Below, one piece after another: positions 45,272 through 54,028 of a DNA stretch of 64,000 nucleotides. Under the pieces are notes generated by a model. The model was given only the letters and a program-made list of their open reading frames with translations. It ran no database searches and was not told the DNA's origin. The position numbers were made by a program, and so were the translations under genes. Each line of letters begins with the position of its first letter. The stretch's first letter is position 1. The stretch is from Hyphomicrobiales bacterium. Its GTDB lineage: Bacteria > Pseudomonadota > Alphaproteobacteria > Rhizobiales > Rhizobiaceae. The stretch lies in NCBI GenBank assembly GCA_900470285.1, contig UCAG01000003.1:1-64000 (forward strand), written 5' to 3'.

Positions 45272-46273
45272 TCAGTCGTTGCGTCTGATCTGCAAACGGT
45301 TGAGCTTGCGGTGCAAAGTTGCACGGCTCATGCCCAAAATTTTAGCCGCGAGGGAAATTTTTCCCTCAGAGCGGGCAAGAGCGCGGATAATCACACCACG
45401 CTCTGCCTCGGCCATATCGGTTGTTTTCTCAGCTAAAACACCAAAGAAATCGGTTGCAGGCACCGGCTCTTTCAACCCGTCTTCGCCTAAGCCCAGCGCC
45501 AGTCGTGCGGAGCGGCTGGCACCGATCACCATATCATCACGATCAATTGCCAGTAATGCGCCGTTATTATGCTCGGCAACAGGTGCCAGAACAATGCGGG
45601 CTTTCTGGAAATGATAGCGGAAATAATCTGTCTCAATCTTGCGTGCCGCCTCATTAACTGCGGCAAATATTAATCCTGCATAACCCTCTGTCAGATCGGA
45701 CCGGCAGGATGATACATCAAGCACGGCAACCAGCCGTCCCGTATGATCGTGAATCGGTGCGACCGAGCAGGAAAGCCCGGCATTTCTGGCATGAAAGTGC
45801 TGATCACGGTGTATTGTCACCGCGCGCTGTTCAACGATACAGGTGCCTATGCCATTGGTGCCTTCACAAGCCTCACTCCAGACTGCACCCGTCCACAAAC
45901 CCCATTGATGAAACACATCATCATCGGCAACAGCACCGCGCCGCTCCACCGGCACACCATTACCGTCAGCCAGCAATACACAACAGCCAATACCGCCAAC
46001 GGACTGAAACAACCGGTCCAGCACCGGCTGTGCCAGATGGGTCAGCGGCTCAACATGCTCCTGAACTTCACGCAGTTCTTGTGCGGTGATGGTTTGAGGT
46101 CTGCCGGAATCCTGCGGCTTCAGCCCATGCAAGCGGGCAGAGCGCTGCCATGAGGCGACAAGCGCAGACCGCGCCGCACCACTGCCACGAATGGCAGAGT
46201 GAACCCGCTCCGCATGAGCGCTAAAGACTGACTGTCCTGCCGCGGCGGATATTTTGCCTGACTGAATGCTCAT
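45272..46273 (-). CDS. AcoR-like GAF/Fis regulator lacking the sigma-54 AAA+ domain
   Basis: This 333-residue regulator resembles AcoR-type activators of alcohol and acetoin catabolism, but the central sigma-54-interacting AAA+ domain (GAFTGA, Walker A) is missing. It keeps the N-terminal SWQRSARLHGLKP region and a GAF sensor with GTNGIGTCIVEQRAV and HFHARNAGLSCSVAPIHDHTG. The C-terminal Fis-type helix-turn-helix reads ERGVIIRALARSEGKISLAA, then KILGMSRATLHRKLNRL. The ATG at 46273 is chosen because GAGGAG stands six bases upstream; the frame continues to 46369. The ribosome binding site lies in a palindrome. It should control the aldehyde/alcohol dehydrogenase genes directly downstream, presumably by a sigma-54-independent mechanism. 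Confidence 0.85.
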   Translation of the reverse strand: MSIQSGKISAAAGQSVFSAHAERVHSAIRGSGAARSALVASWQRSARLHGLKPQDSGRPQTITAQELREVQEHVEPLTHLAQPVLDRLFQSVGGIGCCVLLADGNGVPVERRGAVADDDVFHQWGLWTGAVWSEACEGTNGIGTCIVEQRAVTIHRDQHFHARNAGLSCSVAPIHDHTGRLVAVLDVSSCRSDLTEGYAGLIFAAVNEAARKIETDYFRYHFQKARIVLAPVAEHNNGALLAIDRDDMVIGASRSARLALGLGEDGLKEPVPATDFFGVLAEKTTDMAEAERGVIIRALARSEGKISLAAKILGMSRATLHRKLNRLQIRRND

Positions 46274-46276
46274 CAG

Positions 46277-46293
46277 CTGCTCCTCAGGAGCAG
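46277..46293 (-). promoter_or_regulatory. Palindrome covering the ribosome binding site of the GAF-Fis regulator
   Basis: CTGCTCC-TCA-GGAGCAG is a perfect seven-base-pair hairpin in which the Shine-Dalgarno GAGGAG of the regulator is half of the stem. Folding would hide the site and limit translation. Confidence 0.5.
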
Positions 46294-46502
46294 TTTCAGG
46301 AAAAGTGTTTACGGTTTTCCGTTCGAAACTGCGTAATACAAAGAGAAAGAGCGGTTTTCTGCGTCCCAATATCCGTCAAAATGAAAACTGCTTTTATGCT
46401 TCACTCAGAGTCTGCACAAAGAATGGTAGTCCAGATTTATGCTGCTGTGAAGAGCGTTAGGATGAGACTGAAAGGAGGAGAAACTATGATCACAAAAGCA
46501 AA

Positions 46503-46532
46503 CAGCGCAGCCTGATAAATCAGGCTGCGCTG
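46503..46532 (-). terminator. Terminator after glpD
   Basis: A 13-base-pair perfect stem (CAGCGCAGCCTGA/TCAGGCTGCGCTG) with loop TAAA, followed on the minus strand by a T-rich tail (TTTGCTTTTG). Confidence 0.88.
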
Positions 46533-46562
46533 TAAACTTAAATCAAAATAAGAGAGCCGGTT

Positions 46563-48077
46563 TTATGCTGCTTTCTCATCATAACCGGTTTCAGTTTTCA
46601 TAAACTGATCCAGCGCCGCGATCTCGCTTCCTGTCATGACCAGTCCGCGTTTGCTACGCCGCCAGACAATATCTTCTGCGGTCAGCGCCCATTCCTGCAC
46701 CATCATATAGCGCACTTCAACCTCATAAAGATCAGCACCGAAATGCTGACCAAGGTCTTTATAATCCGTTGCATTGCCTAAAATCCATTGCGCACGCGTC
46801 CCGTACATACGAAACAGACGCGCCGCATGAGACGGTGCCAGAAAAGGATAATGCGCAGCAAATTTCGCGCTCATCCGGTTAAAATCCTGTACCGGAAAAT
46901 CACCACCCGGCAGCGGTGCTTTGTGCGTCCAAGGTGCGCCTTTTTTGCCGAGAAAATGCTCGATCTTTTGCATCATGTGCTCGGACAAACGGCGATAGGT
47001 TGTGATCTTGCCGCCGAAAATATTAATCAGCGGCGCTTTACCCTCACCGGCATCATCTTTCAGAACATAATCGCGCGTTGCTTCCTGTGCTTTATCCGCA
47101 CCGTCATCATAGAGCGGACGCACACCGGAATAAGCCCAGACAATATCTTCGCGCTTAACCGGCTCACGGAAATATTCGCTGGCAGCCGAGCACAGATAAT
47201 CGCTCTCGGCCTCAGTGATTTCCACTTTCGCCGGATCGCCGTGATAGTCCTGATCCGTGGTGCCAATCAGTGTGAAATCATTCTCGTAAGGAATAGCGAA
47301 AATGATACGGCCGTCATTATTCTGGAAGAAGTAAGAACGGTCACCATCAAATTTCTTGCGTACAATAATATGGCTGCCCTGCACAAGACGCACATTATGC
47401 ACCTCAGCCAATCCTTCCACACCAGCGAGCACACGGTCCACCCACGGGCCTGCCGCATTGACCAGCAAACGTGAGGTCACTTCATTGGTTTTGCCGGTAC
47501 GCAAATCCTGCAATGTAATATGCCAGATATCTCCGGCGCGGCGTGCAGCGGTTACTTTAGTACGGGTACGGATTTCCGCACCGCGTTCTTTGGCATCCAT
47601 CGCATTGAGTGCCACAAAACGGGCATCATCAACCCAAGCGTCTGAATATTCAAAAGCCTTGGTGAACAGGTCTTTGAGCGGTGCCGCGGCCTTGTCCGTT
47701 TTCATATTCAGTGTGCGGGTTGCAGGCAGCAATTTGCGCCCGCCAATATGATCATAAAGGAACAGCCCCAACCGCAGAAGCCATGCCGGACGCACACCGC
47801 CGCGATGATAAGGCAGAATAAAGCGCATTGGCTTAACCACATGCGGGGCATTGGCCCAGATCACTTCGCGCTCCATCAGGGCTTCGCGCACCAGACGAAA
47901 CTCATAATGCTCAAGATAGCGCAAACCACCGTGAATCAGCTTGGTGGCGCGGGAGGATGTGCCGCTGGCCAGATCTTTCATTTCAGCCAGACCGGTACGA
48001 AAACCACGACCGACCGCGTCGCGTGCAATACCACAACCATTAATACCGCCGCCAATAATGAAAATATCGTAGTCCAT
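46563..48077 (-). CDS. glpD: Aerobic glycerol-3-phosphate dehydrogenase
   Basis: This FAD enzyme oxidises glycerol-3-phosphate to dihydroxyacetone phosphate at the inner membrane, with electrons going to quinone. The first residues DYDIFIIGGGINGCGIARDA form the FAD-binding fold; then come SGTSSRATKLIHGGLRYLEH (GlpD signature), AAGPWVDRVL, and GGKITTYRRLSEHM. The ATG at 48077 (504 aa) begins the conserved MDYDIFIIGGG; a longer frame from 48113 exists, and neither has a strong ribosome binding site. GlpR lies upstream on the same strand, and 23-base-spaced repeats that fit a DeoR-type operator lie between. No glpK or glpF is in the window. Confidence 0.94.
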   Translation of the reverse strand: MDYDIFIIGGGINGCGIARDAVGRGFRTGLAEMKDLASGTSSRATKLIHGGLRYLEHYEFRLVREALMEREVIWANAPHVVKPMRFILPYHRGGVRPAWLLRLGLFLYDHIGGRKLLPATRTLNMKTDKAAAPLKDLFTKAFEYSDAWVDDARFVALNAMDAKERGAEIRTRTKVTAARRAGDIWHITLQDLRTGKTNEVTSRLLVNAAGPWVDRVLAGVEGLAEVHNVRLVQGSHIIVRKKFDGDRSYFFQNNDGRIIFAIPYENDFTLIGTTDQDYHGDPAKVEITEAESDYLCSAASEYFREPVKREDIVWAYSGVRPLYDDGADKAQEATRDYVLKDDAGEGKAPLINIFGGKITTYRRLSEHMMQKIEHFLGKKGAPWTHKAPLPGGDFPVQDFNRMSAKFAAHYPFLAPSHAARLFRMYGTRAQWILGNATDYKDLGQHFGADLYEVEVRYMMVQEWALTAEDIVWRRSKRGLVMTGSEIAALDQFMKTETGYDEKAA

Positions 48078-48232
48078 ATTTGCAACCACGTCGCAAGCTC
48101 CGCCGAAAATCATGTCAATTCAATACGTAACTGCTTGAAGCACGGTAAATTGACACGGCTGTGACACATGAAAAACGGTGCACCGGAATCGTCTGCAATC
48201 CGGCCACATCCGAAATATGAAAGCAATATAGT

Positions 48233-48268
48233 AAAAAACGAAACTAAATCGAGCGAAAAAACGAAACT
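48233..48268 (-). promoter_or_regulatory. Candidate GlpR operator upstream of glpD
   Basis: AAAAAACGAAACT occurs twice, at 48233-48245 and 48256-48268, as perfect direct repeats with a 23-base period (minus strand AGTTTCGTTTTTT). TTTCG-type repeats are typical of DeoR/GlpR-family operators. They lie 156 bases before the glpD start and just after glpR. Confidence 0.6.
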
Positions 48269-48327
48269 TCACAAAAATAAGAATGTTTGAGAAACACATG
48301 CCGTGGCAACAGAAAGCCCGCAGGGTC

Positions 48328-49095
48328 TCAAAGCTTCAAAGCCTCAATCAGTTGTACATCATGATCGGCGCAAATCTGACGCAATGACGGTTCAATGCAC
48401 TGATCGGTGATGAAAGTATCAATCTGCGATAGATGCCCCATCCGCACCGGCGCGCTGCGCTCCATTTTGGTGGAGTCCGCAACCAGAATAACATGGCGGG
48501 CATTGGCAATAATCGCCTGTGCAACTTTTACCTCACGATAATCAAAGTCGAGTAAAGCGCCATCGGCATCAATCGCTGAAACGCCGATAATTGCATAATC
48601 CACTTTGAACTGGCGGATAAAGTCGACAGCAGCTTCACCGACAATACCGCCGTCACTGGCGCGTACAACGCCACCGGCAATGATGACTTCAAGACCTGAA
48701 TAGACGCGCAACCGGCTGGCCACATTGATATTATTGGTAATCACCATCAACTGGTTATGCGACAGCAAATGCTGGCTTACAGCTTCAGTGGTGGTGCCAA
48801 TATTAATGAAAAGCGAAGCGCCTTCAGGGATCAGTTCGGCCGCGGCCTGCCCGATCGCCTGTTTTTCCGAGGCTGCAATCTGCCTGCGCGCTTCATATTC
48901 CAGATTTTCCACACCGGAGGGAAACAACGCACCGCCATGGGTGCGTGTCAGCAATTGCGCCCGACACAAATCATTGAGATCTTTACGGATTGTCTGCGGG
49001 CTGACCTGAAATTGTTCAGCCAGATCATCAACCAGCACCTGACCTTTCAGCTTGGCCTGTTCCAGAATGGCACGATGACGCGGAGAGTGCTGCAT
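48328..49095 (-). CDS. glpR: DeoR-family glycerol-3-phosphate regulon repressor
   Basis: This 255-residue repressor has the DeoR N-terminal helix-turn-helix (VLVDDLAEQFQVSPQTIRKD and LNDLCRAQLLTRTHGGA) and the sugar-phosphate-binding DeoRC domain (LFINIGTTTEAVSQHL, GGVVRASDGGIVGEAA, AIIGVSAIDADGALLDFDYREV, VADSTKMERSAPVR). The GGVVRxSDGGIVG and DFDYRE features match the GlpR branch, whose inducer is glycerol-3-phosphate. The ATG at 49095 is chosen as the usual start just before HRAIL; a start at 49119 is also in frame. It lies directly upstream of glpD and probably represses it. Confidence 0.9.
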   Translation of the reverse strand: MQHSPRHRAILEQAKLKGQVLVDDLAEQFQVSPQTIRKDLNDLCRAQLLTRTHGGALFPSGVENLEYEARRQIAASEKQAIGQAAAELIPEGASLFINIGTTTEAVSQHLLSHNQLMVITNNINVASRLRVYSGLEVIIAGGVVRASDGGIVGEAAVDFIRQFKVDYAIIGVSAIDADGALLDFDYREVKVAQAIIANARHVILVADSTKMERSAPVRMGHLSQIDTFITDQCIEPSLRQICADHDVQLIEALKL

Positions 49096-49323
49096 AAAGA
49101 TCTGCCTGATTTTACCCATTAAACGGACAAAACGTGCCGCATACGGATTTATCCTCCGCGCCCGCTCTGATTTTTTTGAAGGCAGCTTCAGGAAACCGGC
49201 TTGCGCTCCTCCTGAAACAGCTTTGCATATCAGGATAACTAATCAGTGGCTGAACACAAGCAGATCAACCTCATATTCAAATAAGTTTGTTTTGTATCAG
49301 CATAATTCCACAGGCAATTCCTT

Positions 49324-51669
49324 TCAGACAGACAGAACTGCTCTCTCAGATCTGCCTGAGTTGCCCGCCACAGACGTGTCTGCTACTTTTGCCGTGACTT
49401 GCAAATATAATGTCAAAGCACTGACCAGATGATAGAGGATTGAAGCCGGTACATGGTCGGAGCAATGACTTCCGTTCTTATCAACACGGTCAATCCACAA
49501 GCCGCGTTTTGCCGGATGTAAATGCCAGCGAAATAAAGTAGCAATCCTTGCTTCAATTTCCGGCTTCATATTCTGACCATTATAGCCATCAAGCATGATC
49601 GCGGCTTTGATCGCCTCACATTGCTGCCAGCTGCGGCTGCCGCTATCCACCGGCCTGCCCTCGCGCGACACCACATTATATGCCAGACCTGTTGTCCGGT
49701 TAATCCCGCTGGAAATCGCATTCGTATAAAAACGGTGTGCCATCCGGCTTGTATTCGGGCAACCGGTGCGATTGGCATAATCACTAAGCAGGGCAGCCCA
49801 TTCAAAAGCATGGCCAGGCTCTGTATGGTCGCCCCGCTCACCCTGCAGTCGCTGCCAGTTTGCAATGAAATATTCTCCCAGACACCAATAATCACGATCA
49901 AAAAAGTAACATTCACACAGAGCTACAATCTCGGCTGCACGATGGAGAAACACAATATCTCCGCTCACTTCGTACCATGCCAGACAAGCTTCAAGGTAAT
50001 GCATATGCGCATTGCTGCTGAGAACAGCCTGCTGATTGCTACGATCAGCAGATGTTTCGTAGAAACCGCCTTTTGGATGAGCCAATCTGGCATCCAGAAA
50101 TGCAAAAGTTTCCTGCGCTAATTGCAGAGCCTGATTATGTCCGGCCTGATAAGCACAGCTTAATGCCAGCAACATACAGGTCTGGTCGTAGAAACTTTCC
50201 TGACTTTCCGCCACACGCCCATCAATATGAAAGGACTGCACCCAGCCGCCATTACGACTGCGCCCTTTTGCCTGCATGAAGAGTAAACCATGCGCGATCA
50301 GGCCAGCAGCCTCTCCGCTCCATCCCGCCTGATAACTTTTAGCAAAACTATAAATCTGCCGTGCCATCGTTCGTGTCCGGCGTGGCCCTGCAATCGGCAG
50401 TCCCTGTAATGAAAGGCTCTCATAAAAACCGCCATGCCGGTGATCTGTGCCCTTGAGTGCCCAATAGGGCAGCGCCTTTTCAAACAACCAGTCTTTAACA
50501 TGCTGACGATGCATATCCGGCACATATACCGACTGCTCATAATATAATTCTGCACGCTTCCGTTGTGTCAGCTCTTTGACGATCGCCTGCACATGCTGAC
50601 TCTGTTCCAGCGGAGCTACAAAGGTTGCATCATGAGTGGCAATAACAGCCATATCCTTCAAACCGGACACCGCGAGCAACCCACTGTCGCTGCGGATATA
50701 GCTATTGCTGCAATCATGCGCGATAACATCGCCGATCAGAACATTGCCACGCTCGTCCTGATTGTCACGATGCTGCTCAAGTTTGCACAGAGATTGCCAT
50801 GAGCCTAGGTCACTCCAGCGGAATGAAGCCGGTATAAGTACCCGTCTGTCTGCTTCTTCCATAATCGCATGATCGAAGGAAATCGCAGGTACAAACGGAT
50901 ACAGATGTTCCGGTAATTTTATCGTATTATGATTGCACTCTGCCTCATCAAGTGCAGCCTGCACAGCCAGCCAGATATCCGGTGCATGTTCCAGAAAGAT
51001 GTCGCGCATAATGCTTGCCCGAAACAGGAATATGCCGGAATTCCAAAAGTAATTTCTCTGCCGGATAAATAGCGAAGCGGCAGCATAATCCGGCTTCTCG
51101 ATAAAACAACTGATAACATAACCAGTCCCGTGCGGTTCACCGGTCTGAATATAGCCATAACCGGTTTCCGGCCGTTCCGGCAAAAGCCCGAAGGTGACAA
51201 TCGCTCCTTGCACTGCTGCGGAAATACCCTGCGCTACGCTTTGCCAAAACTGCTCTGTGGTCGAGATTGCATGATCGGCGGGACAAAGCAGGATTAAAGC
51301 ATCATCACAGTCCGATAATGCAGACAGTGATGCGAGCGCCGCAACCGCAGCAGTATTACGCGCCACAGGCTCTAAAATTGCCCTGATATCCCCTACATCA
51401 GACATAGCAGAAATTGTTTGTGCAATTTGCTCGGAATGAGCCTGTGCACCGATCACAGAGATTCTATTCTCGGAAGCAAATTGCAGGCGCTTTAAAGTCG
51501 CAAGCAAGAGACTCTCATCGCCGGACAAATGATGAAATTGTTTCGGCTTATCACTTCTGGAGAGCGGCCATAAACGTGAGCCACTGCCACCACTCATCAC
51601 AAAACTGAGGAACGGCAAATTCGTACTATGAATACCGTTAAAATTTTCATTTTCCCGATCAAATGCCAT
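49324..51669 (-). CDS. Fusion of mannose-1-phosphate guanylyltransferase and AGE-family epimerase/isomerase
   Basis: This is a 781-residue bifunctional protein. Residues about 18-370 are a ManC-type guanylyltransferase: FVMSGGSGSRLWPLSRSDKP with KQF binds GTP, followed by PADHAI, ERPETGYGYIQ, and SFRWSDLGSW near 305. Where common ManC proteins carry a cupin phosphomannose isomerase, this one has an AGE (N-acylglucosamine 2-epimerase) alpha/alpha-barrel (residues about 395-770), with RHGGFYE, GDHTEPGHAFEWAALL (catalytic His) and VPASILYHLV. The AGE part may therefore isomerise mannose-6-phosphate or a related sugar, giving GDP-mannose from fructose-6-phosphate together with the phosphomannomutase encoded just upstream. 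The exact reaction of the AGE half is inferred. Confidence 0.88.
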   Translation of the reverse strand: MAFDRENENFNGIHSTNLPFLSFVMSGGSGSRLWPLSRSDKPKQFHHLSGDESLLLATLKRLQFASENRISVIGAQAHSEQIAQTISAMSDVGDIRAILEPVARNTAAVAALASLSALSDCDDALILLCPADHAISTTEQFWQSVAQGISAAVQGAIVTFGLLPERPETGYGYIQTGEPHGTGYVISCFIEKPDYAAASLFIRQRNYFWNSGIFLFRASIMRDIFLEHAPDIWLAVQAALDEAECNHNTIKLPEHLYPFVPAISFDHAIMEEADRRVLIPASFRWSDLGSWQSLCKLEQHRDNQDERGNVLIGDVIAHDCSNSYIRSDSGLLAVSGLKDMAVIATHDATFVAPLEQSQHVQAIVKELTQRKRAELYYEQSVYVPDMHRQHVKDWLFEKALPYWALKGTDHRHGGFYESLSLQGLPIAGPRRTRTMARQIYSFAKSYQAGWSGEAAGLIAHGLLFMQAKGRSRNGGWVQSFHIDGRVAESQESFYDQTCMLLALSCAYQAGHNQALQLAQETFAFLDARLAHPKGGFYETSADRSNQQAVLSSNAHMHYLEACLAWYEVSGDIVFLHRAAEIVALCECYFFDRDYWCLGEYFIANWQRLQGERGDHTEPGHAFEWAALLSDYANRTGCPNTSRMAHRFYTNAISSGINRTTGLAYNVVSREGRPVDSGSRSWQQCEAIKAAIMLDGYNGQNMKPEIEARIATLFRWHLHPAKRGLWIDRVDKNGSHCSDHVPASILYHLVSALTLYLQVTAKVADTSVAGNSGRSERAVLSV

Positions 51670-51702
51670 AGCTAATGCCCCCGCCTAAGCTATTCACAAA
51701 AT

Positions 51703-53244
51703 TTATAAATTACTCTCAAAACCGGACAATTCCTCTGCCCCGAATTGTCTCAAAACATCATTGATAGCACTCAGCATGTCATTGCACCTCTCAAGCGAAA
51801 CCGGACTTTCAGCAACCACCACCAGATCCGGCTTGTTTGAAGATGCACGGATCAATCCCCATGTACCGTCAGCCACAGTGACACGCGCACCATTGACGGT
51901 CAGAAGCTCTGTCACCGTCTGTCCTGCAAATGAGCCACCAACCTTGAACAGATTTGTAAAATAGTCCTGTATCCGGCTGACCAGCCCATATTTCTCAACG
52001 TCACAACAAGGAATATTCAGTGTCGGTGTTGCAAAGCTTTGCGGCAATTGCCGGTGGAGCGTGGCGAGTGTCTGATCCGCATGCGCAGCCAGCATTTCAC
52101 AAACCGCAATCGCAGTGGCCAGACCATCATCATAACCCAGCCCCAATGGCTGGTTCAGAAATACATGACCAGACTTTTCAAAGCCGGCCAGTGCGTGCGT
52201 TTCCCCCATACGCCGCTTCATGTAAGAATGGCCAGTTTTCCAATATTCAACCGTCGCCTGATTGGCCTGCAAAACCGGATCGTTGCGGAATAGCCCGCTC
52301 GATTTCACATCAACAATAAAATGCGACCCGTAATGCTTTCGGGATAACTCTCGCGCCAATAGCAAACCAACACGATCAGCATAGATAATATTACCCTCAT
52401 GATCCGCCACACCGCAGCGATCGCCGTCACCATCAAAGCCGAAAGCCAGATCCGCCCCATAGGCTCTGACAGCCTCCGCCATTGCTTTTTGCATGGGAGC
52501 GGCTTCCGGATCAGGATTATAATGCGGAAAATTCCAGTCGGGCGCGCAATCAACTTCCACAACATCGCAACCAATCCGGCGCAGAATTTGCGGCGCGAAC
52601 AGACCAGCTGTGCCGTTTCCGCAGACGACTGCAACTTTCAGATGACGCTTTAAAAAGCGACCTTTTGTTAAGGCTGCGGAATAAAGCTTTTCAATATTAT
52701 TGATGAAATTATAGCGCCCGCCTTTAGCCGGCTCAGTCCGTTGTTCCGAAACAATTGATTTCAGCTCAGCCATATCCGCCGGCCCGAATGTATAAGGGCG
52801 TTCACAGCCCATTTTCACCCCTGTCCAGCCATTTTCATTATGCGATGCAGTTACCATCGCAACGGACGGTACATTCAGTGCAAATTGCGCATAATAAGCC
52901 ATGGGTGACAGGGCAAGTCCAATGTCAAAGACCTGCATTCCGCCGGATATCAGGCTTTTGATGAGCGCTGTTTTAATCTCGAACGAATAGCTGCGCAGAT
53001 CATGACCGACGATTATTGCCGGCTCGACACCACGTTGCCGTATCATATATGCCAGACCTGCTCCGACAGCCGTTATGCCTGCGAGATTAATCTCCGGCGT
53101 CCGTTGCGAACCGGAACAACCATACCACCAGCGCGCGTCATATTCCCGAAACCCTTCCGGACGGATCAATATTGCCTCATCCGCCGGAGACTCACTTGTA
53201 AAATATTGAACGGACTGCCCTGTATTCATCGCAGTGGATTGCAT
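51703..53244 (-). CDS. manB: Phosphomannomutase/phosphoglucomutase
   Basis: This alpha-D-phosphohexomutase has 513 residues. The phosphoserine loop reads MVTASHNENGWTGVKMG, the Mg2+ loop FGFDGDGDRCGVADHEG, the sugar-binding loop GFEKSGHVFLN, and the C-terminal phosphate loop SSNKPDLVVVAE. It converts mannose-6-phosphate to mannose-1-phosphate, the substrate of the guanylyltransferase gene that follows 33 bases later, so manB and the fusion gene form a GDP-mannose operon for O-antigen or exopolysaccharide. The ATG at 53244 has AGGGG in front and is preferred to the frame opening at 53274; another ATG lies at 53229. Confidence 0.9.
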   Translation of the reverse strand: MQSTAMNTGQSVQYFTSESPADEAILIRPEGFREYDARWWYGCSGSQRTPEINLAGITAVGAGLAYMIRQRGVEPAIIVGHDLRSYSFEIKTALIKSLISGGMQVFDIGLALSPMAYYAQFALNVPSVAMVTASHNENGWTGVKMGCERPYTFGPADMAELKSIVSEQRTEPAKGGRYNFINNIEKLYSAALTKGRFLKRHLKVAVVCGNGTAGLFAPQILRRIGCDVVEVDCAPDWNFPHYNPDPEAAPMQKAMAEAVRAYGADLAFGFDGDGDRCGVADHEGNIIYADRVGLLLARELSRKHYGSHFIVDVKSSGLFRNDPVLQANQATVEYWKTGHSYMKRRMGETHALAGFEKSGHVFLNQPLGLGYDDGLATAIAVCEMLAAHADQTLATLHRQLPQSFATPTLNIPCCDVEKYGLVSRIQDYFTNLFKVGGSFAGQTVTELLTVNGARVTVADGTWGLIRASSNKPDLVVVAESPVSLERCNDMLSAINDVLRQFGAEELSGFESNL

Positions 53245-53653
53245 TATCTGCCCCTGAAAAGAATCAAAGAACATGCATGACCTGAACGGATGTCATTCCG
53301 AACGGCTAAAACTCATTCAAAGCTGTTTTGTATTCCTCATTTGACCATAGGATCGGGAAATCATTTTTGCCAAGCGATATTTTGTAAAAAACGGAGAAAT
53401 CCAATAAATTTTAATTTGAAAATTTAGTCATTAAATAATTGATTATATTGATTTATTTATAAATTCATAATCAAGATCAATGCGTATATTGCTTTAAAGA
53501 CGAGGGGCTTTCCGAACAAAAACCTATTCTTACCGCAGCGAAAATCAGGTACAAAAAGCCCATAAATTTCAATAATAAACAGTTGTTTTGATTTTTTTGC
53601 ATAATTCGCTTGCAGGGAGCAAAATGCGGCGCTATAAGCCGCCTCACGGTCAA
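53245..53653. other. AT-rich intergenic region upstream of manB and tRNA-Pro
   Basis: These 409 bases carry no gene that can be supported. The stretch 53395-53470 is strongly AT-rich and probably contains the promoter of the GDP-mannose operon. A minus-strand frame across 53457-53681 runs into the tRNA and is not believed. Confidence 0.5.
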
Positions 53654-53730
53654 CGGAGCGTAGCGCAGCCTGGTAGCGCACCTGATTTGGGATCAGGGGG
53701 TCGGAGGTTCGAATCCTCTCGCTCCGACCA
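53654..53730 (+). tRNA. tRNA-Pro (anticodon TGG)
   Basis: A complete 77-base cloverleaf with encoded CCA. The acceptor stem CGGAGCG/CGCTCCG pairs perfectly; the D arm is TAGCGCAGCCTGGTAGCGCA; the anticodon stem CCTGA/TCAGG has loop TTTGGGA (anticodon TGG); the T arm is GGAGGTTCGAATCCTC. Confidence 0.97.
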
Positions 53731-54028
53731 TCACACCTTAAGAAGTGTTTATAAATTCCCTATAGAATTCAGTGTTTTGAACGTGGATGAGATAATCATC
53801 GCACGTTATTTTTATATTTGAGCACCGGTACCGGCGACTGCGTTTTTAACGCAAGATTAACTACGCCAGCAAACATAGTCATTCAAAACCTGTTTGCACC
53901 ACATTTTGCCGAAGTTTTTCACGTTATGATTTTCAGCATTACCACTTTGCTGTGTTGCGGATCGTCTTTTCCGCAAGACAGAATGTTTCATTTCGCCCCA
54001 GAGATTGCCTGCCTGAAAGATCGCCTAA

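Noticed and set aside
53457-53681. 74-codon minus-strand ORF
   Set aside because: It runs into tRNA-Pro and through AT-rich promoter-like DNA.
53588-53821. 77-codon plus-strand ORF
   Set aside because: It reads straight through tRNA-Pro; the cloverleaf explains this sequence.
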